Positions 1-4,682 of a stretch of DNA of 5,074 bases are shown piece by piece; position 1 is the first letter of the stretch; each line of letters opens with the position of its first letter. Source of the DNA: Lachnospiraceae bacterium UBA4317 (lineage in GTDB: Bacteria; Bacillota_A; Clostridia; Lachnospirales; Lachnospiraceae); the NCBI GenBank assembly GCA_002394525.1, contig DGUF01000283.1, positions 14,237 to 19,310 on the forward strand. Reading direction: 5' to 3'. Under the pieces are notes generated by a model. That model ran no database searches. It was not told the origin of the DNA and saw nothing but the letters and a program-made list of their open reading frames with translations. The translations under genes and the position numbers were made by a program.

Positions 1-1351
1 CGATGTTTTCCTTTTTAATATGATGGAGCTCCTGGTGGGGATGGAAGATCCCCAGAGGATACTGGTCTGTCGTGCGGTTGTTGCGCAGGACCAGGTCGAG
101 CTCAAAGTCCTCTCCCCTCATTCTGGCGATGGGCGTGATGGTGTTGTGGGGTGTCCCGTCCGTAGAGGCCAGAATGCCTGCGCCCTCATCGGAATATCCC
201 CTCCAGCAGCGGAGGATCCTGTCCGCCAGGTCTACGATCCTCTCCGGGTCCCTTCCGTCCAGACGGATGACGGACATGGGCCAGTCGACGATCCCGGCGC
301 GGATATCGGGATAATCATTGAACCGGATTGTCTCCCGGCAGCCTGCCTTTGCCATGGCGAAGGTGTAATTGCCGCCCTGGTAGTGCTCATGAGTCAGGAT
401 GGAGCCTCCGACAATGGGCAGGTCGGCGTTGGATCCGATCGTGTAGTGGGGGAACTTCTCCACAAACTGGAAGAGTCTGACAAAGGTATTGCGCTCGATC
501 TTCATGGGCCGGTGCTCTCCGGACAGAACGATGCAGTGCTCATTGTAATAGACATAGGGAGAATACTGCATGTACCACTGCTCTCCCGCGAGGGACAGAG
601 GGATCAGGCGGATATTCTGGCGGGCCGGATGGTCCAGCCTTCCGGCATAGCCCACATTCTGGCTGCAGAGCAGGCATCTGGGATAGGCGGTCCCCTGCTT
701 CTGGGTCAGGGCCGCGGCGATGGCTTTGGGATCCTTTTCCGGCTTGGAGAGGTTGATCGTGATATCCAGATCCCCGTAGCGGGTGGGGGCGATCCACTTC
801 CTGTCCCTGACGATGCGGTAGCGGCGGATGTAATCGCTGTCCCTGCTGAGCTTGTAGAAATAGTCCGTCGCCTCCCGGGGGGACCTCCTGTAGTGGTCCG
901 CAAAGGTCCTGACGACCTCCGAGGGCCTGGGAGTCAGGACACCCATCATCCTGGTGTCAAAAAGGTCCCGGCTGGCGATCCCGTCCTCGATCACGCCGCG
1001 GGCGACGGCCTCGTCCAGCAGGGTCTTCAGGATCTGCTCCAGGTCCGCGCCGGGATCCCACCCGGCCTCCTCCGGATCCTGCGGCCTGCCGCTGACGGAC
1101 GGCCCGTCTGCCGGATCCTCTGCCATCGCGGTGCCGGACAGGAAGTCCTCCGCCCCTGTCTCCTGGAGAGGCATGTAATCTCCGGGCGGATCCGCCTTCA
1201 AAAGGTCAAAAAGACTGTTGGCCGCAAAGACCGCGTCCTCTTTTCCGATCAGACCTGTCCGGAGCCCGTAGCGGACCAGCGCGGTCACGGCACCTGTGCA
1301 GCCGGCTCCGTTCTCAGGGCCCGTGAAAACCTTTTCTTTATTCTCGCCCAT
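1..1351 (-). CDS. galT: Class II UDP-glucose--hexose-1-phosphate uridylyltransferase, C-terminus cut by window edge
   Basis: The cytoplasmic enzyme exchanges UMP between UDP-glucose and galactose-1-phosphate, giving UDP-galactose and glucose-1-phosphate in the Leloir pathway. 450 codons are visible and the frame is open to the left edge; family members usually have about 490-515 residues, so roughly 40-65 are missing. Family hallmarks read directly: RDLFDTRMMGVLTPRPSE (128-145), YGDLDITINLSKPEKDP (192-208), YPRCLLC with Cys226 and Cys229, NVGYAGRLDHPARQN just after it, the class II signature DLPIVGGSILTHEHYQGG (310-327, with His321 and His323), TDGTPHNTITP, and FHPHQELHHIKKENI at the visible end. 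The start is set by GGAGG (1358-1362, minus strand) six bases before ATG. An Asp/Pro/Gly/Glu-rich stretch at about 65-102 between the N-terminal helices looks longer than in the family members I recall. No galK or galE is adjacent; what lies downstream is outside the window. The family assignment is near certain. Confidence 0.97.
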   Translation of the reverse strand, partial: MGENKEKVFTGPENGAGCTGAVTALVRYGLRTGLIGKEDAVFAANSLFDLLKADPPGDYMPLQETGAEDFLSGTAMAEDPADGPSVSGRPQDPEEAGWDPGADLEQILKTLLDEAVARGVIEDGIASRDLFDTRMMGVLTPRPSEVVRTFADHYRRSPREATDYFYKLSRDSDYIRRYRIVRDRKWIAPTRYGDLDITINLSKPEKDPKAIAAALTQKQGTAYPRCLLCSQNVGYAGRLDHPARQNIRLIPLSLAGEQWYMQYSPYVYYNEHCIVLSGEHRPMKIERNTFVRLFQFVEKFPHYTIGSNADLPIVGGSILTHEHYQGGNYTFAMAKAGCRETIRFNDYPDIRAGIVDWPMSVIRLDGRDPERIVDLADRILRCWRGYSDEGAGILASTDGTPHNTITPIARMRGEDFELDLVLRNNRTTDQYPLGIFHPHQELHHIKKENI

Positions 1352-1505
1352 TCCTCTCCTCCATTTCTTTGATCTGCCTTTCGGGCAGCTTTGACATTTT
1401 GAGTCCTGCTGAAAGTCCTGACCGAAGGATCGGAGTCCTTCCTTCTCCCTCCGGTACCATCTATTTTGGAAGACATCCGGCAAAAAAGGAATGAACAAAA
1501 GTATT

Positions 1506-1524
1506 CACAATATGTAGAATTGTG
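1506..1524. repeat. Inverted repeat CACAAT-N7-ATTGTG, possible operator
   Basis: Perfect six-base arms (1506-1511 and 1519-1524) separated by seven bases. It lies about 155 bases before the galT start codon and about 150 bases before the promoter of the divergent pfoR-like gene. Size and spacing suit a dimeric helix-turn-helix repressor, but I recognise no specific regulator consensus, and a six-base repeat can arise by chance in AT-rich DNA. Confidence 0.35.
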
Positions 1525-1674
1525 GTCTTAAACCCGGGTTCCCATGTTCTATTTTCACAGAAGGCGGCCCCCTTCCGGCAGGCCCGGTTCCCCGCCCCGA
1601 AAACGTTCGTACCCGCCGGCTGCGCCTGTTTTTTCTGTATGTATTTAAAGACAATCCAAAAGGGCAGGGACAGC

Positions 1675-1703
1675 TTGACAAAAGAGCTTCTTCCTCTAAT
1701 AAT
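1675..1703 (+). promoter_or_regulatory. Sigma-A-type promoter for the pfoR-like gene
   Basis: A perfect -35 TTGACA (1675-1680) is followed after 17 bases by AATAAT (1698-1703), five of six matches to TATAAT. Spacing is optimal. Transcription would begin near 1710, giving an untranslated leader of about 80 bases before the start codon at 1791. This is the best promoter in the window. Confidence 0.8.
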
Positions 1704-1709
1704 AGTGGC

Positions 1710-1737
1710 GTCAGGACAGCTGACAAGACAGCTGTCT
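1710..1737. promoter_or_regulatory. Double palindromic operator-like element at the transcription start
   Basis: Two dyads lie back to back immediately downstream of the -10 element. The first is GTCAG-GACAG-CTGAC (1710-1724); the second is the perfect 12-base palindrome AGACAGCTGTCT (1726-1737). They share a direct repeat GACAGCTG at 1715-1722 and 1727-1734, 12 bases apart. The position around +1 to +28 would let a bound protein block RNA polymerase. The regulator is unknown; no regulator gene is next to it in the window. Confidence 0.55.
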
Positions 1738-1790
1738 GGTAAAACTTTTACCATTTGGACTGCATATGCAGGAAAGGAAAAAAGAAAAAA

Positions 1791-2852
1791 ATGGAAAAGA
1801 AAAATACGAGCTTCCTCAAGCGCAAAAACATTGAGATCTCCGCGCGCCGCTACGGGATCGACGCCCTGGGCGCCATGGCGCAGGGTCTCTTCGCCTCCCT
1901 GCTGATCGGGACCATCCTCAATACTCTGGGCACCCAGCTGGGCATCCAGGCCCTGGTCGACGTCGGCGCCTACGCCTCCTCCATGAGCGGAGCGGCCATG
2001 GCCGTCGCGATCGGCTATGCCCTGCAGGCCCCTCCCCTGGTCCTCTTCTCCCTGGTCACAGTCGGCAAGGCGGCCAATGAGCTGGGAGGAGCCGGCGGCC
2101 CCCTGGCCGTCCTCTTCATCGCGATCATCGCCTCCGAGCTGGGCAAGGCTGTCTCCAAGGAGACCAAAGTGGATATCCTGGTGACCCCCCTGGTGACCAT
2201 CCTGTCCGGCGTCGGTCTGTCCGCCCTGATCGCTCCCGCGATCGGTGCCGCGGCTTCCAGCGTCGGCGCCATCATCATGTGGGCGACCAATCAGCAGCCC
2301 CTGCTGATGGGGATCATCGTCTCCGTCGTCGTGGGCATCGCCCTCACCCTGCCCATCTCCTCCGCGGCCATCTGCGCCGCCCTGGGGCTCACCGGCCTTG
2401 CCGGGGGCGCCGCGGTCGCAGGCTGCTGCGCGCAGATGATCGGCTTTGCCTTCATGTCCTTTAAGGAAAATAAGTGGGGCGGCCTGGTCTCCCAGGGCAT
2501 CGGCACCTCCATGCTCCAGATGGGCAACATCGTCCGCAACCCTTTCATCTGGCTGCCTCCCATCATCACCTCCGCGATCACCGGGCCTCTGGCCACCTGC
2601 CTCTTCCGCATGCAGATGAACGGCGCCCCCGTCGCCTCCGGTATGGGGACCTGCGGACTCGTGGGCCAGATCGGCGTCTACACAGGCTGGATCAATGACA
2701 TCGCGGCCGGCACCAAGGCCGGCATCACAGGTATGGACTGGGTCGGCCTCATCCTGATCTGCTTCGTCCTCCCCGCAGTCCTGACCCCCCTGATCGCCAT
2801 CCCCTTCCGCAATGCCGGCCTGATCAAGGACGGCGACCTCAAACTTGACTGA
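1791..2852 (+). CDS. PfoR-family (PTS_EIIC_2) polytopic membrane protein
   Basis: The 353-residue protein belongs to the PfoR/COG3641 family, which carries the PTS_EIIC_2 domain related to sugar-translocating EIIC subunits. The N-terminus has a short basic cytoplasmic stretch, then the family-typical FLKRKNIEISARRYGIDALG (8-27) leading into a first membrane segment (about 28-48). Further hydrophobic segments lie near 54-92, 105-117, 128-152, 156-190, 193-225, 252-272, 284-299 and 317-338, so about nine or ten spans. Conserved-looking polar stretches are KETKVDILVTP (123-133) and the Gly-rich 282-299. The reading frame extends back to a TTG at 1755, but ATG at 1791 is preferred because the protein then begins as relatives do and AAAGGA (1773-1778) lies 12 bases ahead, a rather long spacing. 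No EIIA, EIIB or HPr gene is adjacent, so phosphotransfer is not shown. The name comes from a Clostridium perfringens gene linked to toxin expression; I do not infer toxin control here. Substrate unknown. Confidence 0.9.
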   Translation: MEKKNTSFLKRKNIEISARRYGIDALGAMAQGLFASLLIGTILNTLGTQLGIQALVDVGAYASSMSGAAMAVAIGYALQAPPLVLFSLVTVGKAANELGGAGGPLAVLFIAIIASELGKAVSKETKVDILVTPLVTILSGVGLSALIAPAIGAAASSVGAIIMWATNQQPLLMGIIVSVVVGIALTLPISSAAICAALGLTGLAGGAAVAGCCAQMIGFAFMSFKENKWGGLVSQGIGTSMLQMGNIVRNPFIWLPPIITSAITGPLATCLFRMQMNGAPVASGMGTCGLVGQIGVYTGWINDIAAGTKAGITGMDWVGLILICFVLPAVLTPLIAIPFRNAGLIKDGDLKLD

Positions 2853-2967
2853 CAGGCAGCCCTTACATTACCTGTCCTTCACTTCTGAAGCTGCCTGGAT
2901 CTGATACGGTCTCTGCGGGCCGCCTTCCGGACTGTTAAAAGCACGGGAACCAGTGCCCCGCATCTGA

Positions 2968-3003
2968 AAACCGCCCCCGCGATATTGTTCGCGGGGGCGG
3001 TTT
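2968..3003. terminator. Bidirectional rho-independent terminator between convergent genes
   Basis: A perfect 15-base-pair stem (2968-2982 with 2989-3003), ten consecutive G:C pairs in the core run CCGCCCCCGC, encloses the six-base loop TATTGT. On the plus strand it is followed by a T-rich run (TTTCTTCATT from 3001), ending the pfoR-like transcript 116 bases after its stop. On the minus strand the hairpin ends in TTTT, so it can also stop the ZapA-gene transcript about 105 bases after its stop. Confidence 0.95.
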
Positions 3004-3038
3004 CTTCATTCAACGGCGAATCTCCGGGCTGGATGTCA

Positions 3039-3104
3039 GGTGAGTCATTGGGAGTCATTGGGAACGGGTGACTCACCCCATGACTCACCCCATGATTTAC
3101 CTGA
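3039..3104. repeat. Cluster of tandem and mutually inverted TGACTCACC repeats
   Basis: Left half: GAGTCATTGG twice in tandem (3042-3051, 3052-3061). Right half: TGACTCACCCCA twice in tandem (3069-3080, 3081-3092), with a degenerate third copy TGATTTACCTGA (3093-3104). The halves are inverted relative to each other: GGTGAGTCAT (3039-3048) pairs perfectly with ATGACTCACC (3080-3089), and AGTCA (3053-3057) with TGACT (3069-3073), giving a long imperfect hairpin. A 13-base dyad GGGTGACTCACCC sits at 3066-3078. The cluster lies between the ZapA-gene stop (3109) and the shared terminator, so it would be in that gene's 3' untranslated RNA. No T-run follows, so it is not itself a classic terminator. 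Confidence 0.8.
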
Positions 3105-3108
3105 TCAT

Positions 3109-4296
3109 TTACTCCAGGGTCCGCATCTGCTCGGCGGCCTCTTCCAGAGACTGGCCCAGCCGGCCATACTGCTGGACCAGGTCCTGCATGGTCCCGCGGA
3201 TGCGGGCGGCGGCCTGAAGGCGGCTGTTCTCCTGCTCCTGGAGGGTGACGATCGTATCCTGGGCTTTTTCCAGGTCCTCTCTGGCGGTCTCAGCCTCCTG
3301 CCGGTACTGGAGGGTGTTGGCGGCAAGCTTGTCCGAGAAGTCCTTTTCGAGGGCAGTCAGCTTTTTGCGGGTGTTCTCCTCATTGAGGCGGGAGATATCC
3401 GCCTGGGACCGCAGCTTTTTGATCTCCTCGGCGGCCTTGTTCAGCTCCGTCTCCAGCTTCCCGGCCCTGGCATTGGCGGCCTCGAGCTGGCCGGACAGGT
3501 CCTGCCTGGTCTCCGTCAGCTCCTTCTGCAGGGAATCCTCCCTCTCCTTGAGGGTCCTGGCGCTGGTCTGGTCCTTTTCCTGGAGCTCCTTCTGGTGCTT
3601 TGTCCGGATCTCCTGGACCTCCTGCCGGCTCCGGGTCTGGATGTCCTGGACCTCCTTTTTGCGCTGGGCCTGGAGGTCCTGCACCTCTTTTTTGCGCTGG
3701 GACTCGGAAGCTGAAAGCTTCTGCTCCAGATCGGTCCGGGTCCTGGTCAGCTCGGCCTGCAGGCCCTCCCGGGTATCCGCCAGCTCCTGGCGCAGGCGCT
3801 GCACGGCCTTGTCCGCCTCGGCCTTGCTGCGGCGCAGGGCATCGAGCTCCTCGGCCAGCTTTTCGGCCCTGCTCTTCTCAGCCCCGAAGCGCTTGGAGGC
3901 GGTCGTCTCGGCGGCAGAGGCCCTCTGGGCCTTGTCCCTCAGGCCCTCCGCGTCCGATTCCAGGGCGCTGATCCTGGCCTCGGCCTTCTCGGCGCTGGAC
4001 CTCAGATCCTCGATCTCCCGTCCCGTGCGGTCGCGGTGGTCCTGCAGTTCCCGGACTTCCTCCTCCAGAGCCAGCACCCTGCTGCGTTCCTTAAAGAAAT
4101 CATCGGCCAGATTGAGCTGCAGCATCACATTGCGCATATCATTCGGAAGCTTCCAGTATGCCGCATCATCCGTAAAATTTCTGAGCTTTTCATTCAGATA
4201 GGCCGCCACCTCGCGCAGATACTCTTCGCTCTCCACGCCGCTGAGTGTGACTGTCTTGCCGCCGATCGTGATATCAATATCGTTTTTTACTCCCAT
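3109..4296 (-). CDS. ZapA-domain protein with a long C-terminal coiled coil
   Basis: The 395-residue protein starts with a ZapA-like domain (about 1-70): MGVKNDIDITIGGKTVTLSG, then SEEYLREVAAYLNEKL and LPNDMRNVMLQLNLADDFFK. ZapA proteins bind FtsZ at midcell and bundle its filaments; this residue pattern is typical of clostridial members. From about residue 72 to the end the chain is almost all Glu, Lys, Arg, Gln, Ala and Leu, with no Cys and almost no Pro, reading as one long alpha-helical coiled coil. Residues 200-243 form four consecutive 11-residue units beginning QRKKEVQDLQA. Classical ZapA is near 80-110 residues and clostridial forms are often moderately longer, so this length is notable. 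ATG at 4296 is chosen over in-frame codons up to 4401 because AGAGAGGG (4305-4312, minus strand) sits eight bases ahead and homology begins there. No membrane segment or signal peptide is seen. It faces the pfoR-like gene and is monocistronic in this view. The domain call is strong; a role in division is inferred from family. Confidence 0.88.
   Translation of the reverse strand: MGVKNDIDITIGGKTVTLSGVESEEYLREVAAYLNEKLRNFTDDAAYWKLPNDMRNVMLQLNLADDFFKERSRVLALEEEVRELQDHRDRTGREIEDLRSSAEKAEARISALESDAEGLRDKAQRASAAETTASKRFGAEKSRAEKLAEELDALRRSKAEADKAVQRLRQELADTREGLQAELTRTRTDLEQKLSASESQRKKEVQDLQAQRKKEVQDIQTRSRQEVQEIRTKHQKELQEKDQTSARTLKEREDSLQKELTETRQDLSGQLEAANARAGKLETELNKAAEEIKKLRSQADISRLNEENTRKKLTALEKDFSDKLAANTLQYRQEAETAREDLEKAQDTIVTLQEQENSRLQAAARIRGTMQDLVQQYGRLGQSLEEAAEQMRTLE
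3568..3699 (-). repeat. Four in-frame 33-bp (11-residue) repeats inside the ZapA-domain gene
   Basis: Within the coiled coil the units QRKKEVQDLQA, QRKKEVQDIQT, RSRQEVQEIRT and KHQKELQEKDQ (residues 200-243) follow each other without gaps. The first two are nearly identical in DNA as well (3634-3699), and identity decays in the later copies, which suggests recent duplication on top of an older periodic coiled coil. Eleven-residue periodicity is a known alternative to the heptad and gives a less supercoiled helix bundle. Boundaries of the array beyond these four copies are uncertain. Confidence 0.8.
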
Positions 4297-4408
4297 TGCG
4301 CATGCCCTCTCTTCTGTGATGATTTTTCGTTCCGGCCCGCGCCCTCCGGTGGAGCACAGTCCGTGACCGATTTTCCTGTGGCTCATCAGCTTTTGCCGCA
4401 TTCATTTT

Positions 4409-4417
4409 ATTGTAGCA
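4409..4417 (-). promoter_or_regulatory. Extended -10 promoter for the ZapA-domain gene
   Basis: Read on the minus strand the sequence is TGCTACAAT: TACAAT (4409-4414) matches TATAAT in five of six bases and is preceded by TG plus one base, the extended -10 form. No good -35 is found 16-18 bases upstream, which extended -10 promoters tolerate. Transcription would begin near 4402, leaving a leader of about 105 bases. Confidence 0.6.
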
Positions 4418-4420
4418 CAT

Positions 4421-4463
4421 CCGGCGCCGGTTTGACATCCAACATTCGACTTTGGCCCGGGCC
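4421..4463. repeat. Two GC-rich 10-bp palindromes upstream of the ZapA-gene -10
   Basis: CCGGCGCCGG (4421-4430) lies just upstream of the extended -10 element, in the spacer where polymerase binds, and GGCCCGGGCC (4454-4463) lies about 24 bases further out. Both are perfect palindromes. They could be operator half-pairs, but in GC-rich DNA such words also arise by chance; no regulator is recognised. Confidence 0.35.
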
Positions 4464-4527
4464 GGGACGCAATGAGTGTTACTGTACACGCCCCTTCATC
4501 ATTTCCATGCCTTAAAACGGTTTTCCA

Positions 4528-4556
4528 TTGACTTGTACTGAAGAATACTGTATTTT
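4528..4556 (+). promoter_or_regulatory. Candidate promoter P1 for the Na/Pi cotransporter gene
   Basis: TTGACT (4528-4533, five of six matches to TTGACA) is followed after 17 bases by TATTTT (4551-4556, four of six matches to TATAAT). The start site would be near 4563, giving a leader of about 120 bases. The -35 element directly abuts the first copy of CGGTTTTCCAT (4518-4528), so a protein bound there would compete with polymerase. Confidence 0.6.
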
Positions 4557-4598
4557 ATATTCTGATTTTTTATATTTTCTCCCGACAGCGGACATTTA

Positions 4599-4604
4599 TA
4601 TAAT
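4599..4604 (+). promoter_or_regulatory. Candidate -10 of a second promoter P2 for the Na/Pi gene
   Basis: A perfect TATAAT stands at 4599-4604 with no acceptable -35 at 16-18 bases upstream. If used, transcription would begin near 4611 and the promoter would probably need an activator, as is common for phosphate-starvation promoters in Firmicutes. I do not see a clear PhoP box, so that link is only a suggestion. AT-rich DNA produces such hexamers by chance. Confidence 0.4.
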
Positions 4605-4612
4605 AATTGTTT

Positions 4613-4631
4613 ATGGAAAGCGGTTTTCCAT
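4613..4631. promoter_or_regulatory. Inverted repeat ATGGAAA-N5-TTTCCAT, operator-like
   Basis: Perfect seven-base arms (4613-4619, 4625-4631) flank GCGGT. The right half is part of CGGTTTTCCAT (4621-4631), which is repeated exactly at 4518-4528 beside the -35 of P1, 103 bases away. A partial third copy, GTTTTCC, lies near 4637. The element sits at the expected start of P2 and inside the leader of P1, a normal place for an operator. The binding protein is unknown. Confidence 0.5.
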
Positions 4632-4682
4632 GTCCTGTTTTCCGCAAGTCTGTCCCGAACATTATTTTTATGGAGAATGACC

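Larger units (their letters stand above)
1352..1790. other. Divergent intergenic region galT / pfoR-like gene
   Basis: No convincing gene lies in these 439 bases. The right part holds the promoter and operator-like palindrome of the pfoR-like gene, annotated separately. The galT side holds an inverted repeat at 1506-1524 and, in the galT leader, two small hairpins on the minus strand: CTGCC-CGAAA-GGCAG (1374-1388) and AAGGA-N6-TCCTT (1425-1440). The word AGTCCT occurs three times at 1403-1439 on the plus strand. I found no sigma-A promoter for galT with a good -35/-10 pair, so its start site is open. A 19-codon leader ORF on the minus strand (1338-1397) overlaps the galT start; I regard it as possible but unproven. 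The stretch 1560-1650 is a GC-rich block without recognisable signal. Confidence 0.6.
4297..4682. other. Divergent intergenic region ZapA gene / Na-Pi cotransporter gene
   Basis: No supportable gene lies in these 386 bases. The left part (to about 4465) is GC-rich and holds the leader and promoter of the ZapA-domain gene with two short GC palindromes. The right part (about 4500-4680) is strikingly AT-rich and holds two candidate promoters and a repeated TTTTCCAT-type element for the Na/Pi gene. TTTATAT occurs three times (4554, 4569, 4595). ORFs crossing the region lack ribosome binding sites and give low-quality protein. Confidence 0.6.

Noticed and set aside
20..1372. 450-residue open frame on the plus strand
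   Set aside because: It is antisense to galT, which has unmistakable family motifs on the minus strand over the same span. The plus-strand protein is a composition artefact of GC-rich codons with no recognisable domain or ribosome binding site.
1598..1611. cre-like CcpA site CGAAAACGTTCGTA
   Set aside because: It departs from the catabolite-responsive consensus at several fixed positions and lies well upstream of the promoter; too weak to call.
1755..1790. TTG start adding 12 residues to the pfoR-like protein
   Set aside because: The extension is a Lys-rich run read through the ribosome binding site, it lacks its own Shine-Dalgarno site, and family members begin near the ATG at 1791.
1461..1905. 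Frames of 73-127 residues across the galT/pfoR-like intergenic region
   Set aside because: They cross promoter and operator-like sequence, have no ribosome binding site, and run out of frame into the pfoR-like gene.
2015..2698. Frames of 61-106 residues on both strands inside the pfoR-like gene
   Set aside because: They are shadows of a clearly coding membrane-protein frame and show no family features of their own.
2879..3088. 69-residue minus-strand frame over the terminator and repeats
   Set aside because: It reads straight through the strong terminator hairpin and begins inside the repeat cluster without a ribosome binding site.
3039..3104. CRISPR array or mobile-element end
   Set aside because: The repeat units are 10-12 bp with no spacers, there is no cas or transposase gene, and no target-site duplication is visible.
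4297..4401. 35-residue N-terminal extension of the ZapA-domain protein from ATG 4401
   Set aside because: The extension has unrelated composition, covers the ribosome binding site for ATG 4296, and begins about where transcription is predicted to start.
3040..4515. Several plus-strand frames of 123-318 residues
   Set aside because: They are antisense to the ZapA-domain gene. Their Ser/Arg/Leu- or Gly/Pro-rich composition mirrors the Glu/Lys/Gln/Ala codons of the coiled coil.
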